DNA of 63,274 bases, from NCBI GenBank assembly GCA_035552275.1, contig DASZLR010000251.1, positions 1-63,274 on the forward strand. Reading direction: 5' to 3'. The notes beneath the pieces were generated by a model, which ran no database searches, was not told the DNA's origin, and worked only from the letters and a program-made list of their open reading frames with translations. Of this stretch, positions 17,058-25,845 are shown piece after piece (the first letter of the stretch is position 1; the number at the start of each line of letters is the position of its first letter). Source of the stretch: DASVLX01 sp035552275 (GTDB lineage Bacteria; Actinomycetota; Actinomycetes; Mycobacteriales; Pseudonocardiaceae). The translations under genes were made by a program, and so were the position numbers.

Positions 17058-17606
17058 TCAGATCGTGCGCGCGAGTGCGCTGCTGATCAGCTCATCCAGG
17101 TCGGTCGGATTCTCGCTGTCCGGCAGGGCATCCACCGGCCACCACCGCAGGTCAAGCGATTCCGGGCTGCGCACGGGCTGCGCGTTGTGCGGCGCGCGGA
17201 TCAGGAACCGGACGTCGAAATGGCGGGTCGGCACACCGAGCGAACAGGTCACCGGATGCACGTCCAGGTGAATTGGCTGGGGATCGATGGTCAGGCCGTC
17301 GATGCCCGATTCTTCAACGGCTTCCCGGATTGCCGCGCCGGCCAATGTCTCGTCGCTGGGCTCGCAGTGGCCGCCGAGTTGCAGCCAGCGCCCGATCCTC
17401 GGATGCAGGGTGAGCAGCACCCGGCGGCCGGTTTCGTCCAGCACCACCGAGGACGCGGTGAGATGGCCGGGAACGCACGCCCGCAGGCAGGCGTCCTCGC
17501 GGGCATCCAGAAAGCCCAAATACGCCTGGCGCAACGACTCCTGGCCATGGTCAGCCGGCTGCCACGCGCCTAGCGTGCGCAGCGCGTCGGCGTGCGGACC
17601 GGTCAC
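17058..17606 (-). CDS. Nudix hydrolase
   Basis: 182 residues with a Nudix box GGHCEPSDETLAGAAIREAV followed by EESG, carrying the metal-binding R-E-x2-E-E-x-G core. There is one more residue than canonical between the first glycine and the REx2EE core, a form often seen in actinobacterial members. Nudix enzymes hydrolyse nucleoside diphosphates linked to another group. It is the third gene of an fbiA-fbiB-Nudix operon; its GTG start overlaps the fbiB stop codon in a GTGA. Genomic linkage hints at clearing a nucleotide by-product or repair product in F420 metabolism, but this is inference. Confidence 0.88.
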   Translation of the reverse strand: MTGPHADALRTLGAWQPADHGQESLRQAYLGFLDAREDACLRACVPGHLTASSVVLDETGRRVLLTLHPRIGRWLQLGGHCEPSDETLAGAAIREAVEESGIDGLTIDPQPIHLDVHPVTCSLGVPTRHFDVRFLIRAPHNAQPVRSPESLDLRWWPVDALPDSENPTDLDELISSALARTI

Positions 17607-18943
17607 CGCTCCACCAACTCGTCGCCGGGATCGCGCGGCGGCCTCGGCTCGATCGGCCCGTCCGCCGGATAGCCGATCGCGACGGCGCCCATCGGCTGCC
17701 AGGATTCTGGAAGGTCCAATGTGGATCGAACAACTTCCGGCACGAAGATCGTCGACGACACCCAGCAGGAACCGATGCCTTCGGTGGCCAGCGCCACCAA
17801 CAGACCCTGCACGGCCGCGCCGGCCGCGACGGTGAACATGGTCCGCTCGGCGGAACTCCGCCGCTCATCGGGATAGTCGTGCGCGCCCTCGGTGACGCAG
17901 AACGGCAGCACGATCTCGGTCGCCTGATACAGCAGATCGCCGCGAGCCACCCGGCGGTCGATCCGGTCCGCATCCCAACCGTCAGCCCGAAGGTCGGCCC
18001 GCCAGGCCGAGCGCATCGCGTCCAGCAGCTTGCCGCGCGCCGCCACGCTGCGCAGCCAGACGAACCGCACCGGACGGGTGTGATGCGGGGCCGGCGCAGT
18101 CAGCGCGACGCCGATCGCCCGTCGAATGTCCTCAGCGTCCACCGGCTCGTCGGTGAACGCGCGTACCGATCGGCGCAGCAACACCGCGTTCCGGTGGCCG
18201 AGCGCGATTGCCTCGGCGGTGCCCAGCCGGAACAAGTCTTCGTCGGCGGGGCGAATCAGCTTGCGTGCGGTGGAACCGTCGTCGGTGACCGGGAAGCCGC
18301 GCAGCACGGCGACCGGCGTGCCGCCGAGCTTGCCCTTGACCAGATCGGCGGCGGCGGCGATCTCGTCGGCGATGGCCACCTCGGTGACGGCGAGTTCGTT
18401 GCCCTGCGCGTCGATTTTGCCGGCATAGGCGTGCAGCACGGCGAGGCCCGACGAGCCGATCGCGGCGTCGGTCTGTCCGATCCGCCAGGCCCGGCCCATT
18501 GTGTCGGTGATGACTACGGCCACGTCAACCTTCAGCGCAGCCCGCAGGCCGTCCCGCAGCTGGCGCGCGGAGGCGTCGGGATCGAGTGGCAGTAGGGCGA
18601 TCTCGTCACCGGCCACATTGGACGAGTCGACACCGCTGGCCGCCTGCACGATGCCCAGCTTGTTCTCGGTGATGATGAAATCGCGGTACTGGGCGATTAT
18701 GCGGCGAGCCTCGGCCAGCACCGCTGCCCGACGGGCCTTCTCCCGTGCCGCCGGATCGGACGGCACGGACACCAGCCGACCTTCTACTTTGGACACGATC
18801 TTGCTGGTGACCACGAGCACGTCGCCATCGCGCAGCCAGGGCGCGGCGGCGGCGATCGCGGCGGTCAGGTCATCGCCGGGCCGGAACTCGGGCAGGCCGG
18901 TGACTGGCAGGATCTCCAGCCGGTCGGCGGCGTGATCGGTCAT
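17603..18943 (-). CDS. fbiB: F420:gamma-glutamyl ligase / dehydro-F420 reductase
   Basis: 446 residues with two domains. The N-terminal part (about 1-245) is CofE-type ligase, with DGDVLVVTSKIVSKVEGR, VITDTMGRAWRIGQTD and DEIAAAADLVKGK, which adds glutamates to F420-0. The C-terminal part (about 250-446) is an FMN-binding nitroreductase-like domain beginning RRSVRAFTDEP; in mycobacterial FbiB this domain reduces dehydro-F420-0. The length matches Rv3262. Its ATG overlaps the fbiA stop codon in an ATGA and its stop overlaps the Nudix start, so the three are coupled. Together with FbiA it completes cofactor F420. Confidence 0.95.
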   Translation of the reverse strand: MTDHAADRLEILPVTGLPEFRPGDDLTAAIAAAAPWLRDGDVLVVTSKIVSKVEGRLVSVPSDPAAREKARRAAVLAEARRIIAQYRDFIITENKLGIVQAASGVDSSNVAGDEIALLPLDPDASARQLRDGLRAALKVDVAVVITDTMGRAWRIGQTDAAIGSSGLAVLHAYAGKIDAQGNELAVTEVAIADEIAAAADLVKGKLGGTPVAVLRGFPVTDDGSTARKLIRPADEDLFRLGTAEAIALGHRNAVLLRRSVRAFTDEPVDAEDIRRAIGVALTAPAPHHTRPVRFVWLRSVAARGKLLDAMRSAWRADLRADGWDADRIDRRVARGDLLYQATEIVLPFCVTEGAHDYPDERRSSAERTMFTVAAGAAVQGLLVALATEGIGSCWVSSTIFVPEVVRSTLDLPESWQPMGAVAIGYPADGPIEPRPPRDPGDELVER

Positions 18944-19983
18944 ACCGGCGTCCCGGCCAGGTCCAGCGCGGTGCGCGCCATGGTGGCCGTGGCATCCACA
19001 GTGGACATCAGTAGCGGCACCGAGCGGACGTCGACGCCGGGCACATCCGCGCTGTCGGCGGTGTGGATCAGCCAGCCGTCCAGAATGCCGCCCTCGGACT
19101 CGCGCCGCGAGCCGTAGATCCGACCGACCGCCTCGGCCGTCGTCGGCACGCCGATCGCGGTCAGGCAGGCGTCCGCCATGCCGCGCACCGGACGGTCGGC
19201 GACGATGGGGGAGACCCCGACGACGTGGGCTTTGGTGTCCCGAATCGCCGCGCGGATGCCCGGCACGCCCAGGATGGTGCCGACGCTGACCACCGGATTG
19301 GACGGCGCGAGCAGCACTGCGTCGGCGTCCCTGATCGCGTCCAGCACGCCGGGCGCGGGCTTGGCATCATCCGCGCCGACCGAGACGAACGACTGGGCCG
19401 GCACCTCGGCGTGATAGCGCACCCACCATTCCTGGAAGTGGATCGCCTTGCGCTGATGCTCGTCCGGATCGGGCTGCGTCGATCCCTGCTGAGTCGATTC
19501 CTGCCGGGGCAGGTCGGCGGTGTCGACCACCACGTGCGTCTCCACCCGGTCGTCGCTCATCGGCAGCAGCCGCACGCCCGGCTGCCAGCGATGGCACAGC
19601 GCGGCCGTGACGTCCGACAGCGGGTAGCCGGCGTTCAGCATCCTGGTGCGCACCAGGTGGGTGGCGATGTCCTGGTCGCCGAGCCCGAACCAGGTCGGGT
19701 CCGCGCCGTAGGCGGCGAGTTCGGCACGCACCGCCCAGGTCTCGCCGGCCCGGCCCCAGCCGCGACCGGTGTCGATCCCGCCGCCGAGGGTGTACATGCA
19801 GGTGTCCAGATCCGGGCAGATCCGCAGGCCGTGCATCCACACGTCGTCGCCGGTGTTGACCAGCGCGACCACTTCGTGCTCGGCGTTCTCGGTTGCCCCG
19901 ACCGCCGACATCCCTAGTGCGGCCTTCACGCCGAGCAGGAACCGCGCCCCGCCCACGCCGCCGACAAGTACGACCACCTTCAC
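18940..19983 (-). CDS. fbiA: 2-phospho-L-lactate transferase (F420 synthesis)
   Basis: 347 residues of the CofD fold. The N-terminus VVVLVGGVGGARFLLGVKAA is the hallmark GGxGG region, followed by NTGDD(V)WMHGLRICPDLDT, then FQEWWVR and APSNPVVSVGTIL. It joins the phosphoenolpyruvyl or lactyl moiety to the deazaflavin Fo to make (dehydro-)F420-0. A Gln/Ser/Thr-rich insertion (about residues 170-185) looks like a surface loop. The GTG start is at 19983, and fbiB overlaps the end. The next gene upstream encodes a site-2 protease on the same strand; whiB2 is divergent beyond it, as in mycobacteria. Confidence 0.95.
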   Translation of the reverse strand: MKVVVLVGGVGGARFLLGVKAALGMSAVGATENAEHEVVALVNTGDDVWMHGLRICPDLDTCMYTLGGGIDTGRGWGRAGETWAVRAELAAYGADPTWFGLGDQDIATHLVRTRMLNAGYPLSDVTAALCHRWQPGVRLLPMSDDRVETHVVVDTADLPRQESTQQGSTQPDPDEHQRKAIHFQEWWVRYHAEVPAQSFVSVGADDAKPAPGVLDAIRDADAVLLAPSNPVVSVGTILGVPGIRAAIRDTKAHVVGVSPIVADRPVRGMADACLTAIGVPTTAEAVGRIYGSRRESEGGILDGWLIHTADSADVPGVDVRSVPLLMSTVDATATMARTALDLAGTPV

Positions 19984-20020
19984 GAGCAGGAATCCTTACA
20001 TGCCGGTGTGACCACCCCGG

Positions 20021-20778
20021 TCATCGCCGCCAGAACTCGAAGTTGCTGTAGCCGATGCTGGACAGCAGGTCGTTGCCGCCGAACGTGTCGAAGATGTGGT
20101 TCGCGGCGCCGAAGAACGCGTTGCGGAACGGCTGGAACGCGATCATCAGCGCGAACAGCAGGAACGGCGCCCACGGCCGCACCTGCGCCGCGAACCGACG
20201 CGCTTCGTAGGACAGCCATGGCTCGATCACGCCGAAGCCGTCCAGACCCGGCACCGGCAGGATGTTGAGCAGGAAGGCCAGCATCTGCAGCAAGGCCAGG
20301 AACGACAACCCTTGGGCGAGCGGGCTGAACAGGCCGTCGATACCGGGGTAGGCCAGTCGCACGCCGATGGTGAGCAGGATGCCGATCAGCAGGTTGGACA
20401 CCGGTCCGGCCAGGGACACCAGCGATTGCACCTTGCGGTTACGGAGTGCGTGGTGGTTGATCCACACCGCGCCACCCGGAAGCGGTATTCCGCCGAACAC
20501 CAGAAACACCAGCGGCAGCACCAGGCTGAGCACCGGATCGGTATATCGGCGGATGTCGAGGGTCAGGTAGCCCTTGGCGCGGACCGCGGTGTCGCCACCC
20601 TTGTACGCGACGGCGGCGTGGCCGAACTCGTGCAGGCACAGCGACACCCCCCAGCCACCCAGGATGAGCAGCAGCGAGCCGCCGTCGACGTGGAGACGGC
20701 GAGCAGCACGCCGCCGATGATCGCGGCGGCCAGGATGGCGAGGAACACCGGACTCGGCCGAAACCCTGATCGGTACAC
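20021..20778 (-). CDS. Site-2 protease family protein, apparent frameshift
   Basis: Membrane metalloprotease of the M50 group. The intact part has CLHEFGHA, the HExxH zinc and glutamate motif in a membrane helix, and NILPVPGLDG, whose Asp is the third zinc ligand. The natural N-terminus lies in another frame: from a GTG at 20778 it reads MYRSGFRPSPVFLAILAAAI, a helix expected before the protease core. The two frames meet near 20680-20695, where one base appears to be missing. The gene is either a pseudogene, a sequencing error or a -1 frameshift product. Such proteases cut membrane-bound regulators or, in this neighbourhood, are of unknown substrate. Confidence 0.75.
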
Positions 20779-20833
20779 GGCGCACAGTCTGCCCGTTCAC
20801 CCCCTCGCGTATCCCCCGACCCGGGGGCTCGAC

Positions 20834-20862
20834 TTGACCGACCGGGACTACACGGGTGTAAT
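20834..20862 (+). promoter_or_regulatory. Sigma70-type promoter of whiB2
   Basis: TTGACC (20834-20839) and TGTAAT (20857-20862) are separated by exactly 17 bases and point at whiB2, whose start is 92 bases downstream. Both boxes match well for a high-GC genome. Confidence 0.6.
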
Positions 20863-20954
20863 CACAGTGGTGTCATTCGCCGATGAAGGGGTCGTACCCA
20901 GGGCGGCGAATGGTGTCCGCCATCGGGGAGTCGGAAGCGAGGAGGCGGACGCGG

Positions 20955-21269
20955 ATGTGGAGCGAGCAGGACGACCGCGCCGTGGAGTGGGACGAGAACC
21001 CGACTGAGGAGTTGGGTGTCATCGTCGACCTGTTCGAGGTCGACGATGAGGAGCCGGACTGGCAGGAACGCGCGCTGTGCGCCCAGACCGATCCGGAGGC
21101 TTTCTTCCCGGAGAAGGGTGGGTCCACTCGGGAGGCGAAGCGGATCTGCCAGGGTTGTGACGTACGGGCCGAGTGCCTGGAGTACGCCTTGGCGCATGAC
21201 GAGCGCTTCGGCATCTGGGGTGGCCTGTCGGAGCGCGAGCGGCGAAAACTGAAGAAGCGCGCTGTGTAG
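20955..21269 (+). CDS. whiB2: WhiB-family iron-sulfur regulator WhiB2 (WhmD)
   Basis: 104 residues with the four iron-sulfur cysteines in ALCAQTDPEAFFPEKGGST and ICQGCDVRAEC, the turn GIWGG and a basic C-terminus ERERRKLKKRAV for DNA binding. The sequence is almost identical to mycobacterial WhiB2, an essential regulator of septation and cell division. The start ATG at 20955 is chosen because GAGGAGG lies nine bases upstream; the frame is open back to 20883. It is divergent from the site-2 protease and F420 genes, matching M. tuberculosis, and a clear promoter lies upstream. Confidence 0.95.
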   Translation: MWSEQDDRAVEWDENPTEELGVIVDLFEVDDEEPDWQERALCAQTDPEAFFPEKGGSTREAKRICQGCDVRAECLEYALAHDERFGIWGGLSERERRKLKKRAV

Positions 21270-21270
21270 T

Positions 21271-21298
21271 GCGCCAGCGCGCCGCGGTGCTCTGGCGC
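21271..21298 (+). terminator. Hairpin after whiB2
   Basis: GCGCCAG (21271-21277) and CTGGCGC (21292-21298) form a seven-pair stem immediately after the whiB2 stop codon. It may end or attenuate transcription before the GT2 gene 30 bases on. Confidence 0.45.
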
Positions 21299-21329
21299 GG
21301 CGGAAGGTTGTCGGGAGGCGGTTCACGAG

Positions 21330-24300
21330 GTGACTCGGGTGCTGCTTCCGGGCGTTCGGTCCGCGCCGGTGCTGGCGGTGCTGGTCTGCCATGACGGGCA
21401 GCGGTGGTTGGCTGCCGTGCTGTCCGCGCTTCGTGAGTTGACGCCGCGACCGGCGCATGTGCTGGCTGTGGACACCGGATCGACGGACGGCACCACGTCG
21501 TTGCTGGCCGAGTCCGATGTTCTCGACGGGGTGCTCACACTCGGTCGTGACGTCGGTTTCGGCGCGGCCGTGCGGGCCGCGGTGGACGAGGCTGTGACCC
21601 GTTGGGGTGATGATCCGGGTCGCTGGATCTGGCTGCTGCACGACGATTCCGCGCCTGAGCCGGACTGTCTGGGCGTGCTGCTCACCGCCGCCGAACTGTC
21701 GCCGTCGGTGGGTGTGCTGGGACCGCTGGCCGTCGACTGGGCCGACCCGCGACTGGTCGTCGAGGCAGGCCTGTCCACCGACGCGGCCGGCAACCGGCAG
21801 ACCGGCATCGGGCCGACCGAACTGGACTGGGGTCGGTACGGCGGTTCGACCACTCGCACCCGATTCGAGCAGAACACCGATGTGTTGGCGGTCGGCTCGG
21901 CGGGCGCGCTGATCCGGTGGGACGGGTGGCGGGAACTCGGCGGTTTCGACCCCGCGCTGCCCATGCTGTGGGACGACATCGACTTCGGCTGGCGGGCGAA
22001 CCGGGCCGGGCGGCTGGTGCTGTGCGTGCCCTCGGCGCGGCTGCGACATGCCCGCGCGGTCAGCCGTGGCCTGCGGACGGCCGACGCGCTCGCCCCTTTT
22101 CCGGGCCCGTCCGTCCGGGCGGTCGACCGGTCGCACGCGCTGCGCACTCTGCTGGTGCACGGCGGCCGAACGGCGATCTGGCTCGGCCTGCCCCGGCTGG
22201 TCGTTCTCGGTCTGTTGCGCTGTCTGGGATTCGCTGTGCTGCGCAGATTCGACGCGGCACACGCCGAATTGCGGGCACTGCGCTATCTGCTGGCCGGCCG
22301 GGCCGGGCTGCGGTCCGCTCGGGCCACGGCACGCGAGTCCGGCACGACCCCGGTGCGCGGGCTGCTCACCACCCGGCTGACCCGGTTGCGCAATCTGCTG
22401 CACGGTGGGGTCGTGGGCTGGGTGCGTCGGCGGGTCGCGGCCGACGCGGTACTCGGTGAGCTGCCGGCCGACGAGGCTGGGCGGCGGCTTGCCTCGGCGG
22501 ACTCGGCTGCCCGTCGTCCGGTGGGTCCGGCCGCGTTGCCGGCCGGCGCGCTGCGTCGATCCGTTCGGCGCGGGCCGGCCGGGTTGCGGCGGCCGGCCAC
22601 CACGGTCGTGGTGCCGCTGGCCGAGCAGGACGTCGAGCCGGCCCGGCCGCCGTTGCGCGGCCGGCGTCCGTCGCCGACTCCGCGCGGCGTGACAGCGCGG
22701 GCGCCCGAACTCGTGGTCGTCGATGTCGCGATGATCCGGATCGTGCGGCAACTGCTGTTGGCGCCACCGGTGTTGCTGGTCGTGCTGCTCACCGCCATTG
22801 GGCTCGCTATCAATGCCAGCCGAATGGGCGATCACCTTGCCGGCGGCGGGTTGTTGCCGGCGTCGGGGTTGAGCGAGACCTGGTCGGGCTACCTGGCGTC
22901 CTGGCATCCGGCCGGTGGCGGCACCATCGCGCCGGCCCCGCCGACTCTCGCTGTGCTGGGCGTGCTGGGCGCGGTGCTGTCCCCGTTCGGTGGGCCGCCG
23001 GCCGCGCTGGCCGTGTTGTTGCTCGGTGACGTGCCACTGGCCGGGGTGCTCGCCTATCTGGCCACCCGCCGGCTGCCGGTTCGGCGTTGGGTGCGCGCGC
23101 TGGCGGCGGCCGGTTACGCGCTGCTGCCGATCGCGACGGACGCCGTCGGTCAGGGCCGGTTGGACGTGATCGTGGTGCACCTGCTGCTGCCCGGTGTGCT
23201 GGCCGGCACGATCGCGGTGGTCGATCCGGGTGTTGTTGGCGCGCAACAGGTTCGGTTGTCCTCGGCGGCCGGTGTCGCGCTCGGGCTGGCGGTGATCGGC
23301 GCGTTCGAGCCGCTGGTGCAGCTGATCATGGTGTTGTTCGCGCTGGCCGGGTTCGTGTTCGTGCCCGGCGGTGCGGAGGGCGGCCGTCGGCGGATCGTCG
23401 GACTGTTCGTGATCGTGCTGCTTCCGTTGGTGCTGCTGGTGCCCTGGCCGGCGGTGCTGGTCGAACATCCGGCGATCCTGTGGAGCGGGGTCGGGGCGGC
23501 GGCCGGGCCGCAACCGGCAAACACGATGGGGTTGGATCTGTTGCTGCCGGCCGCGGTGATCATCGGGCTCACGGTGCGGTCCGCGTCTCGCCCGGCCCGG
23601 TTGGCGCGGCTGTCGCTGCCCGGACTCGGCGTCGTGGTGTTGGGCGGGGTTGGCGTCGGCCTGCTGATCAGCCAGCGGCAGTGGGCCGGCGCGCCGATGA
23701 TCGTGGTGGGAGCCGGGCTGTTGTGGGTGTTGTTGGCCGCCTGCCGAACGGATCTCGGTCCGCGACGCGCGCTCCAACTGTCCACTGTGGCCATTCGGAC
23801 GTTGGCTGGGCTGGGCGTGGCGGCGGTCTTGGTGTTGGCCGGCAGCGATCTGATACTGGGCCGGACCGGGCCGCTGCGGACGGACGAGGGCGGCTTGCAG
23901 CTGGCCGAGCCGGTTTCCGCCGAGCTTGCCGACACCGGCCGGTCCGTACTGGTGCTCGCGGCGGACGGGCAGCCGCCCCGGCAGGCCGCCGGCCGGATGC
24001 CCGGATTCGGTGACGACGATCTGCTGCCGGCCACCGGCAGCGCGACCCGTCTGTCCACTTGGGACTATCGGCTGCGGTCCGCCGATGCGTCGACGGTCCG
24101 GGCGACCCTCGCGCACGCGGTGGCGGCCGGTGTTGTGCTGGTCGTGTTGCCCAATCAGGCGGTGGCGGACCGATTGCGGGCCGAGGCCGGTGAGCTGGTG
24201 TCCGTGCTGCCGCCGACGTCGGACGGTCGGCCGGTGCTGCGGATCAACCTGACCGGCGGCACCGCGACGCTGATCTCGGCGGCGCTGGCCAAGAACGCGG

Positions 24301-24656
24301 TCACCGGCGGATCGCCGCCGACCGCGCCGAACCCGATCGGTGTGGCGCCGGTCAGCGCCGCCCCACCGAATGTGGCCGTGCGGGTGTCCGAGGGCGGCGA
24401 CGGCCGGTTGTTGGTGCTGGCGGCCGAGGACGAGAACGGCTGGCAGGCGACCGTCGACGGCCAGCCCGCGCCGATCGTGCGAGCCTGGGGCCATCTGGTC
24501 AGCGTGGCCGTGCCGATCCAGGCCGTCGACGTCCGCATCTGGGTTCCGGGCACAACCCGGTACCTGCTGTTGCTGGTCCAGGCGGCGGTGCTGCTGTTCA
24601 CCGCCCTCACCGCCGTGCCCGCCCGCCGCGGCGCGAACGGGGTATCGTCCACTTAG
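21330..24656 (+). CDS. Giant GT2 glycosyltransferase with multispan membrane region
   Basis: 1108 residues from a GTG start. Residues 1-290 are a GT-A domain: VLVCHDGQRWLAAVLSAL, AVDTGSTDGTTSLL, LLHDDSAPEPD (metal site) and MLWDDIDFGWRANRAG. Residues about 460-900 hold ten or more membrane helices separated by short loops. The final part (about 900-1075) is an extracytoplasmic beta-rich region with NGWQATVDGQPAP, like the tail of YfhO-type membrane glycosyltransferases, and a last helix. This architecture next to whiB2 is conserved in many actinobacteria; it is presumed to act on a lipid-linked or wall glycan, with substrate unknown. A bidirectional terminator follows. Confidence 0.88.
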   Translation: MTRVLLPGVRSAPVLAVLVCHDGQRWLAAVLSALRELTPRPAHVLAVDTGSTDGTTSLLAESDVLDGVLTLGRDVGFGAAVRAAVDEAVTRWGDDPGRWIWLLHDDSAPEPDCLGVLLTAAELSPSVGVLGPLAVDWADPRLVVEAGLSTDAAGNRQTGIGPTELDWGRYGGSTTRTRFEQNTDVLAVGSAGALIRWDGWRELGGFDPALPMLWDDIDFGWRANRAGRLVLCVPSARLRHARAVSRGLRTADALAPFPGPSVRAVDRSHALRTLLVHGGRTAIWLGLPRLVVLGLLRCLGFAVLRRFDAAHAELRALRYLLAGRAGLRSARATARESGTTPVRGLLTTRLTRLRNLLHGGVVGWVRRRVAADAVLGELPADEAGRRLASADSAARRPVGPAALPAGALRRSVRRGPAGLRRPATTVVVPLAEQDVEPARPPLRGRRPSPTPRGVTARAPELVVVDVAMIRIVRQLLLAPPVLLVVLLTAIGLAINASRMGDHLAGGGLLPASGLSETWSGYLASWHPAGGGTIAPAPPTLAVLGVLGAVLSPFGGPPAALAVLLLGDVPLAGVLAYLATRRLPVRRWVRALAAAGYALLPIATDAVGQGRLDVIVVHLLLPGVLAGTIAVVDPGVVGAQQVRLSSAAGVALGLAVIGAFEPLVQLIMVLFALAGFVFVPGGAEGGRRRIVGLFVIVLLPLVLLVPWPAVLVEHPAILWSGVGAAAGPQPANTMGLDLLLPAAVIIGLTVRSASRPARLARLSLPGLGVVVLGGVGVGLLISQRQWAGAPMIVVGAGLLWVLLAACRTDLGPRRALQLSTVAIRTLAGLGVAAVLVLAGSDLILGRTGPLRTDEGGLQLAEPVSAELADTGRSVLVLAADGQPPRQAAGRMPGFGDDDLLPATGSATRLSTWDYRLRSADASTVRATLAHAVAAGVVLVVLPNQAVADRLRAEAGELVSVLPPTSDGRPVLRINLTGGTATLISAALAKNAVTGGSPPTAPNPIGVAPVSAAPPNVAVRVSEGGDGRLLVLAAEDENGWQATVDGQPAPIVRAWGHLVSVAVPIQAVDVRIWVPGTTRYLLLLVQAAVLLFTALTAVPARRGANGVSST

Positions 24657-24677
24657 GAGGAAACTCCGGTGAGCCTT

Positions 24678-24699
24678 GAGCCCCGCTGCGGCGGGGCTC
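24678..24699. terminator. Bidirectional terminator hairpin
   Basis: GAGCCCCGC (24678-24686) pairs perfectly with GCGGGGCTC (24691-24699) over a TGCG loop. It lies between the converging GT2 and zincin-like genes and serves both. Confidence 0.75.
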
Positions 24700-24712
24700 T
24701 CGTGCGTGTGGG

Positions 24713-25189
24713 TCAGCCTTCGCCTTCCACGACGTCTGGGTCCAGGCCGAGGTAGGAGGCGACCTGTTCGACCAGCACCTCGTGCACCAGATCGGCCAGG
24801 TCGATGCCGTCCTTGGCGCGGACTTCCAATGGCCGCCGGTAGACCACGATCCGGGCGCGGGTCGGCTGGCCCCAGCGGTCCACGCCGGCCGGCACCAGCC
24901 GGGCCAGTGGCACTCCGCCGTCGGCCACCACGCCGTCCTCCCACACCAGCGTGTCGTCCTTGGCTTCGCGCAGGTCGGGCACGTCGTCCACGGCGACATC
25001 CAGGTCGGTCAGCTCGGTCCGCCAGCGGGCCTCGATCGGCTCCAGCGCCTCCAGCACCAGCGCGTCGAACCGCTCGGCGCGGCTGCGGGCGACCGGCAGG
25101 TCCGCCGGGTACAGGAGCCCGCGCAGGCCACGGCCGTGCCGGTCGCGGCGAGACCGGCGGCCAGCCCGGCCGGCACCCCGCCCGGTCAC
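24713..25189 (-). CDS. Zincin-like metallopeptidase family protein
   Basis: About 158 residues of the Zincin_1 (DUF1025) type, the Rv3259 position. An arginine-rich N-terminus (GRAGRRSRRDRHGRGLRG) leads into YPADLPVARSRAERFDALVL, then VPLARLVPAGVDR and RIVVYRRPLE. The expected metal site is present only in part: LVHEVLVEQVASYLGLD has His-Glu but the second histidine of HExxH is replaced, so catalysis is doubtful. I choose the GTG at 25189 as start by family N-termini; a GTG at 25252 is also open. It is divergent from the DUF3499 gene. Confidence 0.8.
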   Translation of the reverse strand: MTGRGAGRAGRRSRRDRHGRGLRGLLYPADLPVARSRAERFDALVLEALEPIEARWRTELTDLDVAVDDVPDLREAKDDTLVWEDGVVADGGVPLARLVPAGVDRWGQPTRARIVVYRRPLEVRAKDGIDLADLVHEVLVEQVASYLGLDPDVVEGEG

Positions 25190-25356
25190 CGCGCCGTACA
25201 CCACGCCATACACCGTCGCACCACCGCTGTCCGTACCAAGGTTCCTGCCCACGTCTTCTGCTGTTCGTCTAGTTGAAGCCTACGCAGCGCGTCACGCCGT
25301 TTGGTCACCCGTGTGTCGCACCGCCGGTGTCGGTCCGAAGGGCTATCGTCACCGGT

Positions 25357-25719
25357 GTGCGGAGCGTGAGACGGTGCTCGCGAACCGGGTGCGTCAACCC
25401 GGCGGTCGCCACACTCACCTACGCGTATGCCGACTCCACCGCGGTGGTCGGGCCGCTCGCCACCTACTCCGAGCCACACAGTTACGACCTGTGTGAGGAG
25501 CATGCGTTGCGGCTGACCGCCCCCCGTGGCTGGGATGTCGTCCGACACGAGGGTGAGTTCGAACCGGCCGAGCCGTCGGTGGATGACCTGACGGCGCTGG
25601 CCGAAGCGGTGCGCGAGGCCGGCCGGGCGGACCGGCCGATCGAACCGCCGGCCGAGGTGCCGGTCGGTTCGGGTCGTCGTGGGCACCTGCGGGTGCTCCC
25701 CGACCCCGTCGATGACTGA
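25357..25719 (+). CDS. DUF3499 family protein
   Basis: 120 residues. The N-terminus VRRCSRTGCVNPAVATLTYA and later YDLCEEHALRL carry CxxxxC and CxxH elements that could form one zinc site. The middle PRGWDVVRHEGEF is typical of the family, which is restricted to actinobacteria (Rv3258c) and has no known role. The start is the GTG at 25357; the frame is open further upstream only by chance. It sits just before the phosphomannomutase gene in the same orientation, 126 bases away. Confidence 0.88.
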   Translation: MRSVRRCSRTGCVNPAVATLTYAYADSTAVVGPLATYSEPHSYDLCEEHALRLTAPRGWDVVRHEGEFEPAEPSVDDLTALAEAVREAGRADRPIEPPAEVPVGSGRRGHLRVLPDPVDD

Positions 25720-25845
25720 GCTGACGACTGACGTCCGGTCGATGCGCACCATGCTCACAATGCTGGTCCGCGCACAGCGTGTCCTCAGCCGGTCCCGGTA
25801 GGCTGCCGGACAAAACCGGTCGACCCAGGAACCGCGGGAGCAGGC

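Noticed and set aside
20862..24944. Open minus-strand frame of 1360 codons
   Set aside because: It is antisense to the GT2 membrane protein and whiB2; its translation is Arg/Gln/Pro/His-rich with no domain, as expected of a shadow frame in high-GC DNA.
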